Assembly: GCF_026153295.1 (NCBI RefSeq)
Contig: NZ_CP110615.1
Location: 2,356,001-2,420,000 of the forward strand
Reading direction: 5' to 3'
Length of the DNA stretch: 64,000 bases
Source: Rhodococcus antarcticus
GTDB taxonomy: Bacteria > Actinomycetota > Actinomycetes > Mycobacteriales > Mycobacteriaceae
Below the pieces are notes generated by a model, which worked only from the letters and a program-made list of their open reading frames with translations, searched no databases and was not told the DNA's origin. A program made the position numbers and the translations under genes. Of this stretch, positions 47,835-55,521 are shown in pieces (positions within the stretch are counted from its first letter, which is position 1; the number at the start of each line of letters is the position of its first letter).

Positions 47835-49700
47835 TCACGCCACGGCGGCCGCCTCCCCGGCAACCCGCCACGGTCCCGGTGAGGCCTCGGTCAGCCGCTC
47901 GTCGATCTCGGTGGCGGTCAGGGGCCGGGCGTAGAGGTGGCCCTGGGCGAGGTCGCACCCCACCGCCTTCACCTGCCGGTGCTGGTCGGTGGTCTCGACG
48001 CCCTCAGCGACCACGGCCATCCCGAGGACGTGGCCCAGGGTGGTGACCGCGTCGATGATCGCCGTCCCTGCTGGGGTGTCGTCGAGATCGGCGACGAAGC
48101 CCTGGTCGATCTTCACGATGTCCACCGGGAGCCGGCGCAGGTGGGACAGCGACGAGCAGCCGGTGCCGAAGTCGTCCAGGGCCAGCCGCGGACCCAGGGC
48201 CTTCAGCGCGGTCAGGGCGATCAGGACCCGGTCGCCGTCGTCGACGACGTCGCTGTCGGTCAACTCCAGGACCACCTGGCCGGGGTCCGTACCGGTGCGG
48301 CGAAGGACGTCCGCGACCAGCCTCGGGAAGTCGGGGTGCACGAGCTGGTGGGTGGACACGTTCACCGCCACCTCCAACGCGATGCCGGGGTGCGTGGAGG
48401 CCCACCGGGCGTGGTCGGCGCACGCCTGCTCCAGCACCCACGCCCCGATGTCACCGATGAGCCCGGTGCTCTCCGCGATCTCCACCACCACCGCCGTGGG
48501 TACCGGACCCCGGGTGGGGTGGGTCCAGCGCAGCAGGGCCTCCACCCCGACCACCGCCCCGTCGGTGAGGGCCACGACCGGGTGGTATAGCACCGACAGC
48601 TCGCGGTGGTCCACGGCACGGCGCAGGTCTTGCTCGAGAGTGGCCCGGTCGTGGGTCTGGACCCCGGTCCCGAGGTCGACGACCTGGTGGTTGGCCCCAC
48701 CGAGCCGCTTCGCCTCGTACATCGCCGCGTCGGCGCGGTGGATGAGCACCTCGGTCAGCTCCTCCCCCGGGCCTGAGTGGGCCACCCCCACGCTGGCCGT
48801 GACTGACAAGGTGATCCCACCGAGGACGAACGGGTGGCCGAACGCGGCATCCACCCGGTCAGCAACCCGGTGCACGTCGTCGACGCCGGTCAGGCCCTCG
48901 CACAGGAACACGAACTCGTCGCCGGACACCCGGGCCAGGGTGTCGCCGGGGCGGACCAGCCCGGACAGCCGGTGCGCCACCGCCAGCAGCAGCTCGTCGC
49001 CGGCCTGGTGGCCGTGGACGTCGTTGATCTGCTTGAACCGGTCCAGGTCGCAGAACACCACCACCGACGTGCTGTGGTTCCGGGTCGCCCGCGCCGCGGC
49101 GTGGATGAGGCGCTCGTGCAACAGCCTGCGGTTCGCCAACCCGGTCAGGGCGTCGTGCGTCGACGTGTGCTCGTGGTAGTCGGCGGCCCTGGCGGCGTCC
49201 TCCCGGGCCTGGGCGTTCAGCAGGTACGCCGCCGTCACGTCGGCGAGGGTCTGCGCGGCCTCCGTGTCCTCGTCGCTCAGGTCGCCGGGGGTGTCCCGGT
49301 AGAGGTCCAGGGCTCCCAGGCACCCCGCGGGGTGGCGCAGCGGGAAGGTGAACACCGCCGCACACCCGGCGGCGACCGCGGCCGGGGAGAACACGGGGAA
49401 CACCGCATCCAGGGCCAGGTCCGCGATGGCCACGGGCCGCTGGGAGGAGCAGGCGAGCAGGCACGGGCCCTGCCCCAGCTCGGACTGCAGCTGCTCGAAG
49501 CGCAGCGCGGCACCGTCGGAGGCGGCGATGTAGTGCGGGTCGCGGCCGCGGTCGATCAACGTCACCCCGGCCGAGGTGACGGGCAGGACACCCACGATGC
49601 GCTGCACGAGGTGGTCCAGGATCGCCTGGATCGGAAAATCGGTGACCAGGGTGCGGGCGAACTCCGACAACACCGTCGACAGGACACGTTCCTCGACCAC
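47835..49700 (-). CDS. GAF-GGDEF-EAL c-di-GMP signalling protein
   Basis: The 621-residue protein has an N-terminal GAF sensor (about 15-165), a diguanylate cyclase domain and an EAL phosphodiesterase domain. The cyclase core reads RVSGDEF (SGDEF, an active variant), with FCDLDRFKQINDVHGHQAGD upstream (here FCDLDRFK and INDVHGHQAGD). The EAL domain has GVEALLRW, NVSTHQL, ELTDSD, DDFGTG, KIDQGF and AEGVET, so its metal and substrate residues are mostly present. The protein could make and break c-di-GMP under control of the GAF ligand. It has no membrane helix. Confidence 0.93.
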   Translation of the reverse strand: MVEERVLSTVLSEFARTLVTDFPIQAILDHLVQRIVGVLPVTSAGVTLIDRGRDPHYIAASDGAALRFEQLQSELGQGPCLLACSSQRPVAIADLALDAVFPVFSPAAVAAGCAAVFTFPLRHPAGCLGALDLYRDTPGDLSDEDTEAAQTLADVTAAYLLNAQAREDAARAADYHEHTSTHDALTGLANRRLLHERLIHAAARATRNHSTSVVVFCDLDRFKQINDVHGHQAGDELLLAVAHRLSGLVRPGDTLARVSGDEFVFLCEGLTGVDDVHRVADRVDAAFGHPFVLGGITLSVTASVGVAHSGPGEELTEVLIHRADAAMYEAKRLGGANHQVVDLGTGVQTHDRATLEQDLRRAVDHRELSVLYHPVVALTDGAVVGVEALLRWTHPTRGPVPTAVVVEIAESTGLIGDIGAWVLEQACADHARWASTHPGIALEVAVNVSTHQLVHPDFPRLVADVLRRTGTDPGQVVLELTDSDVVDDGDRVLIALTALKALGPRLALDDFGTGCSSLSHLRRLPVDIVKIDQGFVADLDDTPAGTAIIDAVTTLGHVLGMAVVAEGVETTDQHRQVKAVGCDLAQGHLYARPLTATEIDERLTEASPGPWRVAGEAAAVA

Positions 49701-49816
49701 CGGGGCTCACCACCGTTCAGGCGCTGCACTGCAGGGCCCGCACACGCTCCGAACGGGGACGTCGACCGACGTAACCCCACTGTGCCCGCCGGAGCAGCAC
49801 GACGGCAAGCACCGCC

Positions 49817-50530
49817 TCACAGCAGGTCCGGACCCGGCCCCGTCACGCCCCCGTCGGGGTCGTCGTCGTCCAGGTCGTCGTCGAGGCCGTCGTCCGTGTC
49901 GAGGCCGTCGTCCGTGTCGAGGTCGTCGTCCGAGTCGAGGGGTGGGTTCCGGGACGCGGCGGCGGCCACCACCTCTCGGGCGGTGGCCACGATGCCGAGC
50001 CCGGTACCCGCCGCCCGGGCGTCCAGGACCACCCGGGCCTCGGCCGGGGTGCGGCCTCCGCCCATGACCACCCCGAGGGCCTGGTTGATCACCGAGATCT
50101 CCGCCCACCCCGACGTACCCGACACCGGGTGCGCCCCGTCGGGATCATCGAGGTGGGCGTCCAGGACCACCGCCCCCGGTGTTGGGTCCTGCCGGGCAGC
50201 ATCCGCGGCGAGGTCGACGAACGCCCCCGGCGTGCCCGCGTAGAAGACCACGCTGCTGCGGGGACCCCACCGGCCCGCAGGCTCCAGCGTGATGAGCACC
50301 GAGGCACCGACAGCTCCCGGGCCGGTGCCACCGGCGCCCCGACCCATGGCGGTGATGGTGAACGGGTAGCCGTCCACCAGCACCGTCAGGCGCAGACCCA
50401 TGAACGAGGACACCGACACCCCGACCACCGCACCCAGACGGTGCACCTGCGACTGCAGGTCCGCGTCGGGGTCGTCCAGGGCGTCGGTCAGCACGGCCAG
50501 CTCGGCGGCCAGGGCACGGGAGAGATCCAC
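49817..50530 (-). CDS. GAF-like protein with ANTAR-type C-terminal domain and Asp-rich tail
   Basis: The 237-residue product (GTG at 50530) has an N-terminal region with GAF-like character (VGVSVSSFMGLRLTVLVDG). Next comes a helical C-terminal domain resembling ANTAR, an RNA-binding antitermination domain (INQALGVVMGGGRTPAEA and onward, typical Gln-Ala-x-Gly-x-x-Met helix). It ends in an acidic tail of about 30 residues made of Asp, Gly and Leu. ANTAR proteins bind paired RNA hairpins and prevent termination. The ANTAR match is from the sequence pattern and is moderately sure. A longer start at 50641 is possible. It is close to the GGDEF-EAL gene on the same strand. Confidence 0.7.
   Translation of the reverse strand: MDLSRALAAELAVLTDALDDPDADLQSQVHRLGAVVGVSVSSFMGLRLTVLVDGYPFTITAMGRGAGGTGPGAVGASVLITLEPAGRWGPRSSVVFYAGTPGAFVDLAADAARQDPTPGAVVLDAHLDDPDGAHPVSGTSGWAEISVINQALGVVMGGGRTPAEARVVLDARAAGTGLGIVATAREVVAAAASRNPPLDSDDDLDTDDGLDTDDGLDDDLDDDDPDGGVTGPGPDLL
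49883..49936. repeat. 18-bp tandem repeats coding the acidic tail
   Basis: Three units at 49883, 49901 and 49919; the first two are identical, the third has two differences. In frame they code for six-residue Asp/Gly/Leu/Thr repeats (DTDDGL). Confidence 0.9.
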
Positions 50531-51065
50531 GAGGAACCTCGGGGGACGCTCCGACGACGCCGTGCTCGTGGAGCCTGGTCCCCGCGCCCGGCAGACCGCG
50601 GGGTGCAGGGTCCGAGTCCCGGCGCGGGTCGGTACCCGCACCCCGTGGTCTCAGGAGCGAGACGCTACGCGCGTTCGGTCCGCACGGTGCGACGAGATGG
50701 CATCGCAGGTGCGGGTCCCTGCGTCCGGACGGTCAGCTCTCGGTGCGCCGGGCGCGCGACCGGCTGCCGGCCTGCTCGACGATGCCCTGCGCGAGGACGG
50801 ACACTGCGGTTCTCCTGCTGGCACCCCCTCCGACCCGACCAGGGGCATCGACAGCGCGCTGCGCACCCCCAGGCGGCCCAGCCCGGGCCCGAACCGCGGC
50901 CACGTCCGGTCCACACCCAGCTCCTGCGCAGCGTCCTGCACGGTCCGCTCCGGCGTCCACGAGGCCGACGGTCGCATCGTGGTCTATGTTCGAGAAAGGG
51001 TTCGGACCGGGAGCCCATCGCGTCCACCGGACGTCCAACCCCAGGCTCGTGGTCTCCCGGGAGAC
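50531..51065. other. Non-coding stretch between ANTAR-like gene and whiB gene
   Basis: About 535 bp without a gene I can support; it includes the possible longer N-terminus of the ANTAR-like protein and the leader of the WhiB gene. A TATGTT box at 50985-50990 could be a -10 element for whiB, about 70 nt before its start. No clear hairpin or tandem repeat seen. Confidence 0.4.
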
Positions 51066-51569
51066 GTGCTCGTGGCCCACTCCGCTCCGCGCCCCGCAGC
51101 CCTGCCGGGCCCGAACACCCACCCCGGGGACTGGCAGCTCCACGGTCTGTGCCGTGGCTTCGACCCGGCGATCTTCTTCCCTCCCGACGACGAGCGCGGC
51201 GATGCCCGTCGACAGCGCGAGATGGTGGCGAAGTCGCTGTGTCGGCAGTGCCCGGTGCAGCTGCAGTGCCGGAGCCACGCCGTCGCGGCGCGGGAGCCGC
51301 ACGGCGTGTGGGGCGGGCTCTCCGCCGAGGAACGCCGCGAGCTCGCGCACATCGGCGTCGAGGTGCACGTCACCGCGGACGTCACGAGCACCTCGACGGT
51401 CCGCCGCACCGCAACGATCCGCGCCGGGGCCGGCCCCCGGTCCGCCGTGGTGAGCGGGCTCCGCGCCACCGTTGCCGGACAGCGGCGAACCGGAACGGTC
51501 CTGAACCGGAACGGGTCGCCGGGTGGAAGCGTTCCGTCGACGAGCCCGACGAGCCCGACGTGCTCGTGA
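51066..51569 (+). CDS. WhiB-family iron-sulfur transcription regulator
   Basis: The 167-residue product has the four iron-sulfur cysteines Cys29, Cys59, Cys62 and Cys68 (CRQCPVQLQC pattern), the FDPAIFFPP segment and the GVWGGLS turn that binds sigma factor region 4. A basic, Thr/Arg-rich tail of about 75 residues follows (VRRTATIRAGAGPR and so on), longer than usual. WhiB proteins bind a 4Fe-4S cluster and respond to O2 or NO. The start is uncertain; I chose the GTG at 51066, which keeps a short N-terminus before the first Cys. Subfamily is not assigned. Confidence 0.88.
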   Translation: MLVAHSAPRPAALPGPNTHPGDWQLHGLCRGFDPAIFFPPDDERGDARRQREMVAKSLCRQCPVQLQCRSHAVAAREPHGVWGGLSAEERRELAHIGVEVHVTADVTSTSTVRRTATIRAGAGPRSAVVSGLRATVAGQRRTGTVLNRNGSPGGSVPSTSPTSPTCS

Positions 51570-51603
51570 CCTCGGTGTTCCGAGACGTGCCTCGGCCGTC
51601 GGC

Positions 51604-52383
51604 TCAGTGCATGACCCGTGCGGCGCCGGTCAGCCGGGACAGCTGGTCGGCGATCCTGGCCGGCAGGACCGTGAACAGCCGACCCTGGAGCGCGACCTCC
51701 CGCGGTACGTAGATCTCCGGGGTACCGCGCCGCAGGGCCGCCACCACCGCGCTGCCGACCAGCTCGGGTTCCACGGTCCGCACACCCCACGCCCGCCGGA
51801 ACCCACCGGTCATCCCGGTCCGGACCACGCCGGGCACGACCACGGTCGTGAGCACCCCGGACCCCCTCAGCTCCCCCCGCAGTGCACGGGTGAAACCCAG
51901 CACCGCGTGCTTCGTGGCCGAGTACGTCGCGCCCTGGGGAGCGGCGACCATGGCCGCCGTGGACGCCAGGTTGACGACGTGACCACCGCCGCGCGGCAGG
52001 AACCGCTCCAGCGCGAGCTGGGTGCCCGTCAGGACCCCGCCGAGGTTCACCTCGACCTGCAGCGAGACATCAGCCGGGGAGGCGTCCGCGAACGGCCCCG
52101 TGCGCAGCACACCGGCGTTGTTCACCACCGCGTGCAACGGGCCGAGCTGCGCTTCAGCTCCGTCGAGGAAGGTGGCGAACGACGCGCGGTCGCGGACGTC
52201 CACCACCAGGCCGCACGCCGGTCCGGGCAACGACCGTGCCGCCGCCGCGCTGGCGTCCGCCGACAGGTCACCGATGGCGACCGACATACCGGCGTCGCTG
52301 CACGCGCGGGCGATGGCAAGACCGATGCCACGCGCCCCGCCCGTCACCGCCACGGTCTTGCCGGCCAGCTCACAGGACACCAT
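51604..52383 (-). CDS. Short-chain dehydrogenase/reductase (SDR)
   Basis: The 259-residue classical SDR has the cofactor motif TGGARGIG at 14-21, VVNNAG, a Ser in NLASTAAM, and the catalytic Tyr-Lys in TYSATKHAV. The pattern of acidic residue GDLSADAS after strand 2 suggests an NAD-preferring enzyme. A C-terminal stretch LFTVLPARIADQLSRLTG resembles ones in lipid- or steroid-active SDRs. The substrate is not known. It is convergent with whiB (35-bp gap). Confidence 0.9.
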   Translation of the reverse strand: MVSCELAGKTVAVTGGARGIGLAIARACSDAGMSVAIGDLSADASAAAARSLPGPACGLVVDVRDRASFATFLDGAEAQLGPLHAVVNNAGVLRTGPFADASPADVSLQVEVNLGGVLTGTQLALERFLPRGGGHVVNLASTAAMVAAPQGATYSATKHAVLGFTRALRGELRGSGVLTTVVVPGVVRTGMTGGFRRAWGVRTVEPELVGSAVVAALRRGTPEIYVPREVALQGRLFTVLPARIADQLSRLTGAARVMH

Positions 52384-52574
52384 CCAGCGCTCCTCCTCGT
52401 CGGTTCCCCCGTCGTGCGGAGGCTATCGACCGGTGGTCCGGGAGCTCCCGACGGGCGACGCGGGTCCCGGGTGGGGTGCGCGCCGCGGCGGCGCTGTGGG
52501 ACGGTCAGGCTCGTGGGTCACGACCACCTCGTCCAGCCGGTCGAGCCGGTGCCCCGGACGAAGGGTGGACCACC

Positions 52575-52814
52575 GTGGACGCACCCGCCGTCGAGGGCTC
52601 GTCGCCTGCCGGTCCTGACCTTGCTCGCCTGATCCGCTGGACGACCGCGGGAGGCGGCTGGCGGGTTTCCGCGCGCACGGTCACCAGCCTCACCGTTGCG
52701 CTGGTGACGTGCGACGGTGGCGAGGAGATGGACCGCATCGTCTCCTCGGACCCCGAGCTCATCGCCCACGTCGACGCCGATCCGGGCGCGGGCGCGGGCG
52801 CGGGGCCTGGGTAA
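52575..52814 (+). CDS. Small conserved hypothetical protein
   Basis: The 79-residue protein (GTG at 52575) reads LARLIRWTTAGGGWRVSART, then TVALVTCDGGEEMDRIVSSDPELIAHV, and ends in Gly/Ala. This two-strand pattern with a CDGGEE motif occurs in small actinobacterial proteins with no known function. Start uncertain. It is convergent with the second SDR gene. Confidence 0.65.
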   Translation: MDAPAVEGSSPAGPDLARLIRWTTAGGGWRVSARTVTSLTVALVTCDGGEEMDRIVSSDPELIAHVDADPGAGAGAGPG

Positions 52815-52888
52815 CCGGCGGTCCGCGTGGACCGGTCCGGACCCCGTCACCCACCGCGGGGCGGTGGACGACCGGACGGTCGGGTCCG

Positions 52889-53794
52889 TCACCGGTGGTC
52901 CTGCTGGTTGCCCGGGCCGACGGCCGGTGGCAGGGCGGTGGTGCTCAGCGTGCGGACGAGGGGGCCGATGAGCCGGTCGAAGACCCCGGGCGCCAGGGTG
53001 AACGCCGCGGCCAGCACCTTGTTGCCGAGGCCGCCCACGGCGTCCACGTCGTGCTCGCGCGAGCCGCGGGCGGCTGCGGCACGGACCGCCCGGGCCACGG
53101 TCCGGGGCGATGTGGACGGCGGCGGCGGGGTGGCGCCGTGCTCGCTGCCCCCCACGGCGCTGGAGTAGATCGAAGTCCGCACCGACCCCGGTGCCACCGA
53201 CGTCACCCGTACCCCGGGCAGGTCCCGGTTCTCCTGCTGGAGCACCCGCACCAGTCCGCGCAGCCCCCACTTGGAGGCGACGTAGGCCCCCATCCCGGGC
53301 ACCGCGACGCGACCGAGCACCGATCCCACGACGACGAGGGTCCCGGCGCCCTGCGCCCGGAACACGACCAGGCTCGACCGGGCCACGTTCGCCGCCCCGA
53401 CGAGGTTGGTGCTGATGACGTGGGCGAAGACGTCCGCGGTGGTGTCGGTGTGGTGGCCGTAGGCCGAGACCCCAGCGACGTGGACGCAGATGTCCAGGCG
53501 CCCGAAGCGTGCGAGCGCCGCCGCGACGGCCCGCTCGACCTGGGCGTCGTCGGTCACGTCGGTGGCGACGACCTCGACCGCGGCGCCGAGGTCCTCGCAG
53601 ACCGCACCGACCTCGACCAGCGCGTCGACGGACCGGGCGCACAGCACCAACCTGGCACCGCGGGCGGCGTAGAGCTCGGCGGTGGCCCGCCCGATGCCCT
53701 GCGACGCCCCCGTGACGAGGACGACCGGACGCGCCGGGTCGTGGGCACTGGGACGCGGGGTGCGCCCGGCGGCCGGTTCAGCGGTGGGGCTCAC
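52889..53794 (-). CDS. Short-chain dehydrogenase/reductase (SDR), second
   Basis: The 301-residue SDR has TGASQGIG at 28-35, an Asp in ATDVTDDAQ, VHVAGVS in place of the usual NNAG motif, Ser in VVVGSVLG and Tyr-Lys in AYVASKWG. It has an N-terminal tail rich in Pro and Ser, and a C-terminal part with VFDRLIGPLVRTLSTTALPP as found in SDRs related to lipid metabolism. The replacement of NNAG by HVAG is a noticeable variation. Substrate unknown. It is unlike the 51.6-kb SDR in its motifs, so not a recent copy. Confidence 0.88.
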   Translation of the reverse strand: MSPTAEPAAGRTPRPSAHDPARPVVLVTGASQGIGRATAELYAARGARLVLCARSVDALVEVGAVCEDLGAAVEVVATDVTDDAQVERAVAAALARFGRLDICVHVAGVSAYGHHTDTTADVFAHVISTNLVGAANVARSSLVVFRAQGAGTLVVVGSVLGRVAVPGMGAYVASKWGLRGLVRVLQQENRDLPGVRVTSVAPGSVRTSIYSSAVGGSEHGATPPPPSTSPRTVARAVRAAAARGSREHDVDAVGGLGNKVLAAAFTLAPGVFDRLIGPLVRTLSTTALPPAVGPGNQQDHR

Positions 53795-53950
53795 CGGTCA
53801 CGGCCGGCGGCAGTGACGCGGCTCGGCACGATCGGGGACCGCGCGGTGGTCGTCATGGGTCGACGGTGACAGGGCGGAGCCCGCGGGGCAGAACGATGGC
53901 GTGGCCACGCACGTCACCAGCACCAACCGTGACCGCCGACCGGCGAGCGG

Positions 53951-54160
53951 TCACCACAGGTCGCGGGGGTGGGCGCGACGGGTGCCGCGCGAGAGACCGG
54001 GCCGGGGCAGGAGCACGCCGACCGGCCCCGCGGAGGACACCCTGCCGAGGGTGTCGACGGCCGGCGCCGTCCTCGACCCGGCCACCGGACCGCCAAGCAC
54101 GACGGCACCGGTCGTCGGGCGGGCCCAGGGCGGTGGGTCGAGGCGCTGTGGGTCGGTCAT
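53951..54160 (-). CDS. Possible small hypothetical protein
   Basis: A 69-residue frame starts at an ATG with a GAGG sequence 10-13 nt upstream (MTDPQRLDPPPWARPTTG). It is Pro/Arg-rich, has no recognisable motif and may be spurious. Confidence 0.3.
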   Translation of the reverse strand: MTDPQRLDPPPWARPTTGAVVLGGPVAGSRTAPAVDTLGRVSSAGPVGVLLPRPGLSRGTRRAHPRDLW

Positions 54161-54730
54161 GGCGGTTCTCACCTCGAGCTCAGGGGTGGCCGGTGGGGCT
54201 GAGGCCCGCGCGGCGGAGCGTCAGCTTCGCCGTCACCGTGACACACGGTGCGGGACGCGGCGACTCGGGAACGGCCGCCACGACGGGTCCGAGCCGGCAC
54301 AGCACCCCGGACCGACGAGGAAACCGTCCCCGCTGTTCGGCCCGGCGTTCACGGCCCGGTCGCCACCGTGCCCAAGGCTGCGCAGGTCGCTCAGCCCCTC
54401 CACCACCGGCGCCCAGCAGTCCACCAAGGCGGAGACACCCGGTGCACAGCTCTCGGCGCGGCCTGCCGGCCAGCAACACCTGGACCAGCCACGCCAGCAC
54501 CACCTACGGCCGCTGCCTCGACGGAACCCGGTCGTGCGCGCGGCCGCGGCGGGGTCTGGCCAGCACGGACGTGGACGCGGCCGACCAGCCCCTGCTCGGC
54601 GCCCTCGCCCTGGCCGCGGGCTGCGCGCTCGTCCTGCTTCGGCCGTCGGCGGCGCACCGGCCCGCGGCGCTGACCGGCCGGCGGGCTGCCGAGGAGCACA
54701 GTGGGCGGACCCGAGGAGAGGTGCACCGTC
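54161..54730. other. Stretch with no intact gene; possible surface-protein tail remnant
   Basis: Open frames exist but none resembles a known protein. In one plus-strand frame near 54550-54660 the sequence reads LASTDVDAADQPLLGALALA followed by AGCALVLLRP. This looks like a cell-wall sorting tail (LAxTG-like motif, hydrophobic helix, basic end) with Asp in the Gly position. It has no start or secreted domain. Confidence 0.35.
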
Positions 54731-55429
54731 GTGAGCGCACGGTACGAGGAGCTCGACCGCCGGCCGACGGCGATGGGCGAGATCAGCCTGCGTCGCCGGT
54801 GGGAGCCGGTGCTGCGGGTCGACGTGCACGAGGTGCGCCTGGGTGAGGAGTTCCTGATGTCCAGCCTGTTCACCGTGGCCGAGGAGGAGCTCGCCCGGCT
54901 GGGGCTGGCCGCGACCACCGGCCGCGAGCTCGACGTGGTGGTCGGCGGCCTGGGGCTGGGATGCACCGCCGTGACCGCGCTGGAGGACCCGCGGGTGCGG
55001 TCGCTGCGGGTCGTCGACGCCCTTGAGGCCGTGATCGGGTGGCACCGGGACGGGCTGCTCCCGCTGGCTGGAACGCTCACCGGGGACCCGCGCTGCGAGC
55101 TCGTGCACGGCGACTTCTTCGCCCTCGCCGCCACGGGTGCGCTCGGGCCCGCGCACGTGGTGCTGCTCGACGTCGACCACTCCCCGCGCGCCGTCCTGCA
55201 CCCGAGCCACGCGCCGTTCTACACGGCGGACGGTCTGACCAGGCTGGCCTCGGGGCTGCACCCGGGCGGGGTGTTCGCGCTGTGGTCGGACGACCCGCCC
55301 GACCACGACCTGCTCGAGGTGCTGGGCGCGGTGTTCGCCACGGCCCGCGCGGACGTGGTGCCCTTCGCCAACCCCTACACCGGCGGCGAGTCGGCCAACA
55401 CGGTGTACGTGGCCACCACCGCGGGGTGA
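54731..55429 (+). CDS. Spermidine-synthase-like methyltransferase-fold protein
   Basis: The 232-residue protein starts VSARYEELDRRPTAMGEISLRRR. It contains a Rossmann-type SAM-binding region (ELDVVVGGLGLGCTAVTAL) and a VVLLDVDHSP segment, like the polyamine aminopropyltransferase family. Actinobacterial members of this type are annotated as spermidine synthases but lack parts of the aminopropyl-transfer site, so the reaction is unsure. The GTG at 54731 has a GAGGAGAGG Shine-Dalgarno. It is followed 92 bp later by the transketolase-like gene. Confidence 0.75.
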   Translation: MSARYEELDRRPTAMGEISLRRRWEPVLRVDVHEVRLGEEFLMSSLFTVAEEELARLGLAATTGRELDVVVGGLGLGCTAVTALEDPRVRSLRVVDALEAVIGWHRDGLLPLAGTLTGDPRCELVHGDFFALAATGALGPAHVVLLDVDHSPRAVLHPSHAPFYTADGLTRLASGLHPGGVFALWSDDPPDHDLLEVLGAVFATARADVVPFANPYTGGESANTVYVATTAG

Positions 55430-55521
55430 TCCGGGCGCCGTGCCGGGCCGGGTGGTGCGCACGGCCGGGGGGTGCCTACCGTCACCAGTCGGTCCGCCGT
55501 CCAGAGCTGGGAGCACCACTG

